DNA of 64,000 nucleotides from Oscillospiraceae bacterium (GTDB lineage Bacteria; Bacillota; Clostridia; Oscillospirales; Oscillospiraceae), in the NCBI GenBank assembly GCA_015067845.1, contig SVLT01000001.1, forward strand, positions 62,001 to 126,000, written 5' to 3'. A program made the translations under genes and the position numbers. The notes below the pieces were generated by a model that was not told the origin of the DNA, did no database searches, and saw only the letters and a program-made list of their open reading frames with translations. Below are positions 45,036-52,032 of the stretch, one piece after another. Positions within the stretch are counted from its first letter, which is position 1; the number at the start of each line of letters is the position of its first letter.

Positions 45036-46863
45036 CGCACCCAACCTCCTTCAACAGGCAGTTCGCGCTGCATCCGGCACAGCCGTGACGGCAATCCGGT
45101 GTGACCGTCTCCTTATACGCCTGCGCCCGTTCCCGAAGCAGGAACTTTTTGCTCACGCCCACATCTATGGTATCCCAGGGCAGGATCTCATCCTCGCCGT
45201 AGCCACGTGTTGTGTAGAAATCGGCGTCAATGCCGCATTTTTTCATAGCATCCTGCCAGATGTCGTACCGGAAATATTCATCCCATCCATCCAACCGCGC
45301 GCCATTAAGGGTAGCCTCCTCCAGCATGGGCGCCAGACGGCGATCCCCCCGGGCGAAAACCGCTTCCAAGCGGCTCAGATCCGGCGCGTGGTAGTTGTAC
45401 TCAATGGATTTAGAATAAAAATGCTCCTTCAAAAGCTTGCAACGGCGCAGATATTCCGCCGGGGTGATCTGCTTTTCCCATTGGAAGGGCGTGTGGGGCT
45501 TGGGCACGAAATACGCCGTCGCCACATGGACACGCAGTCCCCTCTTTTTGTTGATCGCGTGTTCTTTCCACGCCTGAATGATCTTGTAGACCAATTCTGC
45601 GATGCCCAGCACATCTTCATCCGTTTCCGTGGGCAGACCCAGCATGAAATAGAGCTTTACATTGTTCCATCCGCCGGAAAAAGCGTTGATGCAGGTGCTG
45701 AGGATCTCATCCTCTGACAGATTTTTATTGATCACATCCCGGAGCCGTTGTGTACCGGCCTCCGGGGCAAATGTCAGGCCGCTTTTGCGAACGGTTTGCA
45801 GCTTTTCCATCAGCTCCCGGGAGAAATTGTCCGCACGCAGGGACGGCACAGACAGATTCACACGGTTTTGCTCGCAGTACGGGATCATCTGATCGGTCAG
45901 CTCTTTCAGTCCCCGGTAGTCCGATGTAGACAGGCTGGACAGAGTAATTTCATTATTGCCCGAGTCTTCCAAGGTCTCCACCGCCTGGCGGTACAGCACC
46001 TCCGGGCTCTTCTTCCGTACAGGACGGCAGGAAAATCCAGCCTGGCAGAAACGGCAGCCCCGGATACAGCCCCGGAACACTTCCAGATTTGCCCGATCAT
46101 GTACGATCTCCGTTGACGGAACGATGGTCTTGGTCGGCCAATACGCATTGTCCAGATCCTCAACGATGCGCTTTGTGATCTTTGCCGGTGCTCCGTTCAG
46201 AGGTATAATGGCGGCCAAAGTACCGTCAGCGTTGTACTCATGACGATAGAACGACGGCACATAAATGCCGGGGATCTTGGAAACCTCCTGCAAAAAGGCC
46301 TCCTTCGTCCAATTCTCGGCCTTGGCGCGGTCGTACAAGGCGATTAACTCCGGGGTGATGTCCTCGCCCTCTCCAAGGGAAAAGAAGTCCACAAAGGGCG
46401 CCAGGGGCTCCGGATTAAAGGCACAGACACCACCGGCAAAGACGATATTGTGGAGTCCCTGCCGTTGATCCGCGTGAAGGGGAATTCCGGAAAGGCGCAG
46501 CATATTCAAAATATTGGAATATGCCATTTCATAGCCGATCGTAAAGGCAATCATGTCAAAATCCCTGACAGGATCCTGGCTTTCCAGCGCCCACAAAGGC
46601 AGGTTGTGGTGACGCATAGCTTCTTCCATATCACCCCAGGGCGCGAAAACGCGCTCGCACCAGACCCCGTCCATGCGGTTCATCACGCCGTACAGGATAC
46701 GCATACCCAGATTGGACATTCCGATCTCGTAGGTATCCGGGAAGCAAAACGCAACACGCACGCGGACATTAGCAAGGTCTTTCTTTATTTCATTGAACTC
46801 ACCGCCGGTGTAGCGCGCAGGCTTTTGTACCGTGGGGAGGATTCTCTTTCGTAAATCTGTCAT
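45028..46863 (-). CDS. TIGR03960 B12-binding-domain radical SAM protein
   Basis: 611 residues. N-terminal B12-binding-like Rossmann domain (about 30-170), then a radical SAM domain with the cluster motif C-x3-C-x2-C in RGCIRGCRFCQAG (about 270) and downstream FAPEAGTQRLRDVINK. C-terminal Cys-rich tail (CRHGCAGCSANC) may hold another cluster. Always paired with the DUF2344 protein, as here. Substrate unknown. Confidence 0.92.
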   Translation of the reverse strand: MTDLRKRILPTVQKPARYTGGEFNEIKKDLANVRVRVAFCFPDTYEIGMSNLGMRILYGVMNRMDGVWCERVFAPWGDMEEAMRHHNLPLWALESQDPVRDFDMIAFTIGYEMAYSNILNMLRLSGIPLHADQRQGLHNIVFAGGVCAFNPEPLAPFVDFFSLGEGEDITPELIALYDRAKAENWTKEAFLQEVSKIPGIYVPSFYRHEYNADGTLAAIIPLNGAPAKITKRIVEDLDNAYWPTKTIVPSTEIVHDRANLEVFRGCIRGCRFCQAGFSCRPVRKKSPEVLYRQAVETLEDSGNNEITLSSLSTSDYRGLKELTDQMIPYCEQNRVNLSVPSLRADNFSRELMEKLQTVRKSGLTFAPEAGTQRLRDVINKNLSEDEILSTCINAFSGGWNNVKLYFMLGLPTETDEDVLGIAELVYKIIQAWKEHAINKKRGLRVHVATAYFVPKPHTPFQWEKQITPAEYLRRCKLLKEHFYSKSIEYNYHAPDLSRLEAVFARGDRRLAPMLEEATLNGARLDGWDEYFRYDIWQDAMKKCGIDADFYTTRGYGEDEILPWDTIDVGVSKKFLLRERAQAYKETVTPDCRHGCAGCSANCLLKEVGCDA

Positions 46864-47462
46864 AGCCGTACCTCTTTTGTCGTACTTTCCCTATTGTACC
46901 GCCAAATGGCCCTCTTTGCAAGTGTATTTTCCCGCCAACGGCGCCAGAAAACCAAGATCAGCGCTATAACAGCAACGAGACCAACACGAAAACTGAGCAA
47001 TGCGCACCCCATGACAATCAAAAATGCGATCACGCGCTGCGACCAGAGGAAAACACGCTCCGCAAGCGGCGGCGAGAATATGCCATGGATCAATCCCCGG
47101 AGAATCCGTCCACCGTCCAATGGGAACAGTGGAAGGAGGTTGTAGAGACCGTGTATCACTCCGCAAATTGCAGTTCTTGGCATCCATCTCGCCAGTAACA
47201 GCAGTAACAACGAACCCACCGGACCAGCCAGAGCGCAGATGCTTTCCTTTCCAACGGACAGGGGTGTTGACTCCATCACCGCCCCCCTACCGCTGATGAT
47301 AATGGATTTTATACAGCCGCCGCATAACAGTACTGCCACACCGTGGCAAAGTTCGTGGAAAATCGCAGCAACCAAGACTGCAAGTACCCATTGTAACGGC
47401 AGTATCAGTAACAGGATCGCAAGAAAAATCAACGCGCCGGCGGTAACTTGGACAGACAGCAT
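46860..47462 (-). CDS. M50 site-2 protease family, SpoIVFB-like
   Basis: 200 residues from the ATG at 47462 (GGAGG spaced 9 nt). Polytopic; zinc motif HELCH (about 36-40) in the second membrane segment and the second motif LFPLDGGR (about 113-120). This short form lacking a PDZ domain matches SpoIVFB-type intramembrane proteases, which cleave pro-sigma-K during sporulation; no SpoIVFA-like protein is obvious, though the upstream one-helix protein is in the right place. It overlaps the radical SAM gene by 4 nt. Confidence 0.85.
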   Translation of the reverse strand: MLSVQVTAGALIFLAILLLILPLQWVLAVLVAAIFHELCHGVAVLLCGGCIKSIIISGRGAVMESTPLSVGKESICALAGPVGSLLLLLLARWMPRTAICGVIHGLYNLLPLFPLDGGRILRGLIHGIFSPPLAERVFLWSQRVIAFLIVMGCALLSFRVGLVAVIALILVFWRRWRENTLAKRAIWRYNRESTTKEVRL

Positions 47463-47463
47463 A

Positions 47464-47721
47464 CTATCCGGCCTCCGCGGCCTGTAAGATATCAAGGCAG
47501 AACGAGGAAAAGGCATCCGCAAAATCCTCGCCCCGGCTGATTGTTGCCGCCATTTCCTCCATCGCGCTTACGGTCACCGCCCAATTGCCCCCCGATATCC
47601 AAAATGCGGTTATCAAAATAAGTACAGCTATTGCAAAAATCCCAGCATATTTTAACCGTTTTCGCCATAATCCCACGCGTTTTGCATCTCCGGTAGATCC
47701 GTATAGAATCTGATAACCCAT
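47464..47721 (-). CDS. single-pass membrane protein upstream of the M50 protease
   Basis: 85 residues from the ATG at 47721 (GGAGG spaced 7 nt; the ATG 6 nt upstream is too close). A basic N-terminus (KRVGLWRKRLKY), one membrane helix at about 27-45, and a short acidic extracytoplasmic tail. It ends 1 nt before the M50 start. Could be a partner or regulator of that protease; no family recognised. Confidence 0.6.
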   Translation of the reverse strand: MGYQILYGSTGDAKRVGLWRKRLKYAGIFAIAVLILITAFWISGGNWAVTVSAMEEMAATISRGEDFADAFSSFCLDILQAAEAG

Positions 47722-47766
47722 GATCATCCCTCCGAGACAATATACGCATAAAATTGGTCTTGATAC

Positions 47767-47795
47767 TTGACAATCGGAAAGATTTTCATTATAAT
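47767..47795 (+). promoter_or_regulatory. promoter of tRNA-Pro(CGG)
   Basis: TTGACA, 17-nt spacer, TATAAT: perfect consensus, 12 nt before the tRNA. Confidence 0.92.
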
Positions 47796-47806
47796 AGCGA
47801 GGTTAT

Positions 47807-47883
47807 CGGGGTGTGGCGAAGTTTGGTATCGCGCTTGGTTCGGGTCCAAGAGGCCTCGGGTTCGAATCCCGACACTCCGACCA
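47807..47883 (+). tRNA. tRNA-Pro(CGG)
   Basis: 77 nt including CCA. Acceptor CGGGGTG/CACTCCG, anticodon stem CTTGG/CCAAG with loop TTCGGGT giving CGG. Its last 45 nt (47839-47883) recur exactly at 51369-51413, making it the attachment site of element 2. Confidence 0.94.
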
Positions 47884-47885
47884 TG

Positions 47886-47922
47886 AAAAGCCGTGATTTC
47901 TTCGGAAGTCGCGGCTTTTTTC
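47886..47922 (+). terminator. element-borne terminator for tRNA-Pro(CGG)
   Basis: AAAAGCCGTGA ... TCGCGGCTTTTTT hairpin just after the tRNA; the original terminator is now at 51413-51450. Confidence 0.8.
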
Positions 47923-47961
47923 AAACTTTTCAGCTTGTTTTTAAGTCGCAAAATCCGAATT

Positions 47962-47982
47962 ATCTACCACTTATCTACCACT
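47962..47982 (-). repeat. integrase arm-type sites, tRNA-proximal end of element 2
   Basis: Two ATCTACCACT units with 11-bp period, overlapping the end of int. Related sites are at 51205-51240. Confidence 0.6.
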
Positions 47983-49128
47983 AGGAGCGGAAAACTTGTC
48001 TGCAAGGGATGTCGCAATGTTGGCTTTTCGAGCAATATCGAGATGGGAATATATATTCGCCGTCATTTGAATATCGGAATGACCAAGCCATTCTTGCACA
48101 TCTTTAAGCGACCAATTCATAGCAATCAACATACTTGCACAGCTATGTCGCAGTTCGTGAAAACGGATATGTGGCAAGTTGTGCTTTTTCAATAGGTCAT
48201 TAAACCGATGGCTAATATAATCCGGAGTATAGGGACGACCATCCGGCCACTTAAACACATAGTCATTTTCGTGATACTCTCTACCAAACAATAAGCGGTT
48301 TTGTTCCTCTTGCCATTTAGCCGCTTGAAAAATCTCCAATGCTTCCGGTATCAGAGGAAATGTTCTCCGGCTACTTGCATTCTTGGTCTTGTCTTTTGCA
48401 ATGGCCTTGGTGACCTTGGACACAGTATGCCGTATGGTCATGGTCTTTCCGTCAAAGTCGATACTATCCCATTGTAGGCCAAGCAGTTCACTACGGCGCA
48501 GACCATACAGCGCAGTTATTTTAACCAAGGGCAACATGGGGTCATTATCCAATGCAGTAAATAGCGCTTTCAACTGTACTTCGCTGTAAAAAGTGCTTTC
48601 ATAACGGACAAGCGCCGGGAGTTCAACGAATTGACACGGATTGCTCGAAATCAGTTTGTTTTTCACAGCCATATCCAGAGCCTGAGAAATGATATTCTTG
48701 TGTGCCCTGATTGACTTGGGAGATAAACCACCCTTTCCGTCCAGTCTACCGCTTTTATACTTAAAGTCGATATATTCCTGCAATGTCTTGTGGTCTATAT
48801 CCGCAAGAGCGGTTTTCCGGTTATCAAAGTACGGCAAAATGTGTTTATCTGCTGTCACTTGATACCCTTGCATGGTGACTTCATCGACCTTTCGTGCTAT
48901 CTGTTCCAACCATATGCGAACATAATCACTGAAACGAACATCACTACGGACAATTCCTTCCATGCGCTCATACTCAGTAATTTTCTCCCGGAGGAATTGT
49001 TCTGCACGGCGTTTGTTTCCAGTTACAGAAAGGTCGGTGGAAATCCATTTTTTCTTCCGCTTTCCATTCTCATATACATTGAGAACAGCATAATATTTTC
49101 CATTCTTTACAGTCAGACTGCCTGTCAT
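47971..49128 (-). CDS. int: tyrosine recombinase (integrase), element 2
   Basis: 385 residues from the ATG at 49128, matching the start of the element 1 integrase (MTGSLTVK). Catalytic residues conserved: Arg in YGLRRSELLG, HxxR in HELRHS, His in LGHSD, Tyr in NIYSHLD. The two integrases are highly similar along their length; the tail differs (LADKFSAPSGR). It ends 88 nt from the tRNA 3' end. Confidence 0.95.
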   Translation of the reverse strand: MTGSLTVKNGKYYAVLNVYENGKRKKKWISTDLSVTGNKRRAEQFLREKITEYERMEGIVRSDVRFSDYVRIWLEQIARKVDEVTMQGYQVTADKHILPYFDNRKTALADIDHKTLQEYIDFKYKSGRLDGKGGLSPKSIRAHKNIISQALDMAVKNKLISSNPCQFVELPALVRYESTFYSEVQLKALFTALDNDPMLPLVKITALYGLRRSELLGLQWDSIDFDGKTMTIRHTVSKVTKAIAKDKTKNASSRRTFPLIPEALEIFQAAKWQEEQNRLLFGREYHENDYVFKWPDGRPYTPDYISHRFNDLLKKHNLPHIRFHELRHSCASMLIAMNWSLKDVQEWLGHSDIQMTANIYSHLDIARKANIATSLADKFSAPSGR

Positions 49129-49168
49129 AAAAATCTCCTTTCTTGTGACAGTAGATTGCAGTAGACCG

Positions 49169-49360
49169 TTACAACTTAACATTGTTCCGCGCGGTCTTCA
49201 CATATTCTTCAAGCATCATTTTAGGAACGCGAATAGTGCGACCGACATGGATTGCTCCCAGTTTGTTGCCATTTACGAGGGCATATGCGGCCTTGCGACC
49301 GATACCCAAGGCTTGGGCAACTTGTGGGATTGACAGAATATCCGGGTAATCCTTGAACAC
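49169..49360 (-). CDS. excisionase/AlpA-like HTH protein, element 2
   Basis: 63 residues, aligned over the full length with the element 1 protein (FKDYPDILSIPQVAQALGI; wing IHVGRTIRVPK). Lies 15 nt after rep and before int. Probable excisionase or regulator of int. Confidence 0.85.
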   Translation of the reverse strand: MFKDYPDILSIPQVAQALGIGRKAAYALVNGNKLGAIHVGRTIRVPKMMLEEYVKTARNNVKL

Positions 49361-49375
49361 CAGTCAGCACCCCCA

Positions 49376-50332
49376 TTATCCGAAGATGTCGTCCGGGTCG
49401 AAGTCCGGGTCATCCGGCAACAACGGAAAATCATTCACCATGCGCTGTACATCTTTGATACGGCGGCGGAAAGCATTCCATGTTTCCGGGTTGTCAACTT
49501 GAACATTGCGGTATTGCTGTTCAAGTGGAATGTTTGAGATAAGATACACTTTGGTATAGCATGCCACTTTGTTTGCATAACGGCAAGGCAGTTCCAAGGG
49601 ATAGCCGTCCAAGTAGTTCAGCATATCACCGATTGAAAGACTGCTCCGAAACTCTTCAAAGATAATCACATCTTGACCCTTGTATCCGTCAAAAGGATGG
49701 GAATAGTCAGTCACACGATAGACAGCAGAATAGCCGTACTTCTCCATGACACTCCGTGTCTTTCCTGCGGCAGTATCACCCCACAGATATGTAACCTCTA
49801 ATTGTCGCCATTCGTCCTTGTAACGCTCGGCCAAGAGGGTTTGGCGTGTCTGTTCGATATGCTGAATCTTGTTGTAGGCAGAGGGGCATTCTTCGAGAAT
49901 CTCCGCATTTGTCATCCCGGCACGGATCATCTGCATAATCTGCTCGGCTTGCAGTTCTCTGCTTGACCTATCCGGGGGAAGTTCGCCCCATTCTTCAAAG
50001 GTTTCCGGGATGTTCGTTTCATGTTTGGCATCGTCAAGCCATTTTCCCTCTTTACGGACATAATCCCGGTTTTCCTTATTGTTGCCTTTCACAACATCGA
50101 TATGTGCGCCATAGAATCGTTTGAGTATCGTTTCAAACATGACACAGTTTTTGAAGACAACATACACATGGGTGTGCGGCGTTCCCTTCTCTCCCACTTC
50201 ATCACACATACACCAATATCGCACCCCGGAGAATTCGGAGAGGATAGCGCGTATGCGTTCATGGGAAAAGCCATTGTCAATGGGATTGTTGATGGTTAAT
50301 AGGTATTTGCGAGTGCTAGGGTTACGGGGCAT
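49376..50332 (-). CDS. rep: CRESS-DNA-virus-like replication initiator Rep, element 2
   Basis: 318 residues from the ATG at 50332 (AAAGGAGTCAAA upstream). HUH motifs: YLLTINN (10-16), H53-T-H55, Y91 (DYVRKEGK). SF3 helicase: Walker A GDTAAGKT (185-192), Walker B VIIFEEF, motif C VYLISN. Strongly similar to the element 1 Rep throughout, with matching ends (LPDDPDFDPD). The acceptor loop after motif II differs in length by one residue. The origin hairpin is 46 nt upstream. Confidence 0.93.
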   Translation of the reverse strand: MPRNPSTRKYLLTINNPIDNGFSHERIRAILSEFSGVRYWCMCDEVGEKGTPHTHVYVVFKNCVMFETILKRFYGAHIDVVKGNNKENRDYVRKEGKWLDDAKHETNIPETFEEWGELPPDRSSRELQAEQIMQMIRAGMTNAEILEECPSAYNKIQHIEQTRQTLLAERYKDEWRQLEVTYLWGDTAAGKTRSVMEKYGYSAVYRVTDYSHPFDGYKGQDVIIFEEFRSSLSIGDMLNYLDGYPLELPCRYANKVACYTKVYLISNIPLEQQYRNVQVDNPETWNAFRRRIKDVQRMVNDFPLLPDDPDFDPDDIFG

Positions 50333-50377
50333 TTTGACTCCTTTCATAAATCGTGGTACAAGTGTACGCAAAAAACA

Positions 50378-50412
50378 CGATTGCAAAGGGTAATACTATC
50401 CCTTTGCAATCG
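50378..50412 (-). other. candidate rolling-circle origin with CRESS nonanucleotide, element 2
   Basis: Perfect 13-bp stem CGATTGCAAAGGG/CCCTTTGCAATCG. On the coding (minus) strand the loop region reads ATAGTATTACCC, so TAGTATTAC occupies 50398-50390, identical to the nonanucleotide of many circoviruses and nanoviruses. Expected nick between 50392 and 50391. TGCGTACACTT at 50370-50360 is shared with element 1. Confidence 0.88.
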
Positions 50413-50426
50413 CTGTCGAAATCCAC

Positions 50427-50540
50427 TTGCATTTTGAGCAAAATGCCATTATAATAACATAGTTGGATTACGACAGTAATCGAACGGGGGTCATCAACAC
50501 AGTCAACTTGCCGGAAGATGTGTTGGTGACCTTTTCTTTT
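50427..50540 (+). ncRNA. candidate counter-transcribed RNA opposite the rep leader, element 2
   Basis: Plus strand promoter TTGCAT (50427-50432), 17-nt spacer, perfect TATAAT (50450-50455). About 30 nt later a hairpin GGTCATCAACACA/TGTGTTGGTGACC (50489-50531) is followed by TTTTCTTTT. It would give an RNA of about 75 nt antisense to the leader between the RHH gene and rep, like antisense copy-number regulators of rolling-circle plasmids. The -35 is weak. Confidence 0.6.
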
Positions 50541-50799
50541 ATGGATTGAACTTCTTTTCGCCCAAATCCTTGATTAAACTGAATCCTTCACCAGAGATGC
50601 GCTGTAATTCTTCCATGGGAATTGAAGAGACCATTTTCAGCAATTTCTCCGAATTCTCGATTGCGTCAAGCTGACGGACAATGAGTTGGAGACAAGCCGA
50701 AGCATCTGATGTAATGCCGTTTTTCTGTTTGTAGTTTTCTAGGCGTTCGTAAATGTTTTCCGGGATGGTTAGGTTGATTCTCTTGTTTGTTGTTGGCAT
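50539..50799 (-). CDS. ribbon-helix-helix regulator, element 2
   Basis: 86 residues from the ATG at 50799; GAGGTG is the Shine-Dalgarno, so the GTG 9 nt upstream is not the start. KRINLTIPENIYERLENYKQKNGI (strand plus first helix) and a second helix to about 45 form a CopG/MetJ-type RHH; a helical tail follows. It replaces the unrelated RHH-like protein of element 1. Probably represses its own promoter through the palindrome there. Confidence 0.8.
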   Translation of the reverse strand: MPTTNKRINLTIPENIYERLENYKQKNGITSDASACLQLIVRQLDAIENSEKLLKMVSSIPMEELQRISGEGFSLIKDLGEKKFNP

Positions 50800-50818
50800 A
50801 GTCGTCACCTCGTAACAT

Positions 50819-50848
50819 AGTATAACACGGTGTTACACCGGGTGTCAA
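50819..50848 (-). promoter_or_regulatory. promoter with palindromic operator for the RHH-rep operon, element 2
   Basis: Minus strand TTGACA (50848-50843), 18-nt spacer, TATACT (50824-50819). The spacer contains the palindrome CGGTGTTACACCG (50828-50840), an obvious operator for the RHH protein. Confidence 0.85.
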
Positions 50849-50899
50849 GCTGTAATTTATGAACTTATCGTAAACAAATACACCAAATGGTTATCGATA

Positions 50900-51205
50900 C
50901 ATTGCACCGGGGGCGGTTCTTTGACAAGGTGCGCACGCACAATAGTGCTTGTCGTGGCCGGAGTTGCCCGCATCGGTGCGTTTCTGCACGACGATGGGTT
51001 GCAGGAGCTTGTCGCATCAACACAGTGCGTCAAGACCGCGCAGTCGGCTCTGTACCTCTTACGATACTGCGTTCCGTGCGCTCCCAACTTCGTTATGGTC
51101 ATCGATACCTGGGTGCGTCTATCCGGCGTGAGCAGTCTCCAAATAGCAACCGCCCCCGGTGCGAATCAAGTCCGCAACCGGGGGTGGTTTTGCTTGTTGT
51201 AACAG
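50900..51205 (-). other. conserved structured non-coding region of element 2
   Basis: Counterpart of 40496-40800. Hairpin at 51146-51193 with the same CTTGA loop, the 58-nt identical block at 51066-51123, and shared patches CAACCCATCGTCG and GCGCACCTTGTCAAAGAA. An ORF beginning MTITKLGAHGTQ can be read in both elements but changes frame after a few codons, so I treat the region as non-coding. Confidence 0.7.
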
Positions 51206-51240
51206 TCTACTTATCTACCGCCGTCTACCACTTTTCTACC
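51205..51240 (-). repeat. integrase arm-type sites, distal end of element 2
   Basis: TCTAC units at 51206, 51214, 51224 and 51235 (spacing 8-11 bp), related to the pair at 47962-47982. The next 128 bp up to the att copy shows nothing else. Confidence 0.55.
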
Positions 51241-51368
51241 ACTTTTTGATTTGATGGGGTTTTTGTTTTGGTTTGTACGCGTTGAAATGTTGCATATTTG
51301 CGGATTTTAGGGTACTAAATGCCGCTATTTGCACCTAAAAGATACACAACGGAAAATCATCCGTATGA

Positions 51369-51413
51369 TTCGGGTCCAAGAGGCCTCGGGTTCGAATCCC
51401 GACACTCCGACCA
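51369..51413 (+). repeat. distal attachment site of element 2
   Basis: Exact 45-bp copy of the 3' part of tRNA-Pro(CGG); not a complete tRNA gene. Confidence 0.93.
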
Positions 51414-51450
51414 AAAAAGACAAGGTAGCATTTGCTACCTTGTCTTTTTT
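51413..51450 (+). terminator. original terminator of tRNA-Pro(CGG), displaced by element 2
   Basis: AAAAAGACAAGGTAGCA/TGCTACCTTGTCTTTTT, directly after the att copy. Confidence 0.88.
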
Positions 51451-51463
51451 CTGTTGCAATGAA

Positions 51464-51615
51464 GGGATTCGAAAGACCGGCCCGAACGAAGTGAGGGTAA
51501 GAAACAGTCCGGGGGACTGTTTCTTAGGTCGTGGGAGAATCCATTGCTCCATAGACGCACCCCTTGTGGGTGTGGATATGGAGCAATCTAAGCGGCAATT
51601 CCAACACTCCGACCA
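51464..51615 (+). repeat. tRNA-trailing hairpin repeat, copy A
   Basis: Starts GGGATTCGAAAGACC (inverse of a T-arm). Central hairpin TAAGAAACAGTCC/GGACTGTTTCTTA with GGG loop, enclosed by GACC/GGTC; then GGGAGAATCCATTG and a second hairpin ATTGCTCCA/TGGAGCAAT. Ends in ACACTCCGACCA (51604-51615), identical to the last 12 nt of tRNA-Pro(CGG). Same plan as 58542-58683 after tRNA-Ser. Confidence 0.75.
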
Positions 51616-51621
51616 TCATCA

Positions 51622-51651
51622 AAACGCCTGCCGCAGTTGCGGCAGGCGTTT
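51622..51651. terminator. terminator after the coaX operon
   Basis: AACGCCTGCCGCA/TGCGGCAGGCGTT perfect stem, short T tract on both strands, 3 nt beyond the stop of the membrane protein gene. Confidence 0.8.
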
Positions 51652-51653
51652 CT

Positions 51654-52019
51654 TCATCCCGGAAAGGTATTGGTTAACAAAATCATCCAAGGCAGCAGCA
51701 GAGAAAACACACTGACCATCCAAGGGGTCAAAGTCCGCTTGGATGCAAACATCAGCAGCAGACAGATCGCTGTTACCAGTAGTGGTGCGATCACAGCAAC
51801 TTCACGGATGAGCTCAAAGGAAAACTCGCCGTTACCCTGCAAGCCGAAGCCCACCAAGGCAGGGAGCTTGATCAGGTTGTTAATGGCCATAAGAACAGCC
51901 ATCGCCGCAACAGGCGCAGCCAAAAACAGCTTCTTAAACTTTTTCACATAGTCCCAGCAGACCTTGGCTTTTTCCAATACCGGCTGCATTTTTTCTACAA
52001 ATTGTTCCATGAATTTCAT
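51654..52019 (-). CDS. small three-helix membrane protein
   Basis: 121 residues. An amphipathic N-terminus (1-30) is followed by three hydrophobic segments at about 31-50, 70-90 and 98-118. GAGGTAGCTT before the ATG. Lies 13 nt after coaX and is probably co-transcribed. No family recognised. Confidence 0.65.
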   Translation of the reverse strand: MKFMEQFVEKMQPVLEKAKVCWDYVKKFKKLFLAAPVAAMAVLMAINNLIKLPALVGFGLQGNGEFSFELIREVAVIAPLLVTAICLLLMFASKRTLTPWMVSVFSLLLPWMILLTNTFPG

Positions 52020-52032
52020 AAGCTACCTCGTA

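Larger units (their letters stand above)
47839..51413 (-). mobile_element. integrative element 2 (CRESS-Rep element in tRNA-Pro(CGG))
   Basis: Bounded by an exact 45-bp direct repeat (47839-47883 and 51369-51413), the 3' part of tRNA-Pro(CGG) from the anticodon loop to CCA. About 3.6 kb with genes on minus: RHH regulator, origin hairpin, Rep, excisionase-like HTH, integrase next to the tRNA. Same architecture as element 1 with clear protein similarity in Rep, HTH and Int but a different RHH protein. The perfect att repeats suggest more recent insertion than element 1. Confidence 0.92.

Noticed and set aside
51329..51951. Short ORFs across the att copy, terminator and trailing repeat
   Set aside because: They run through a tRNA remnant, terminators and repeat DNA and lack start signals.
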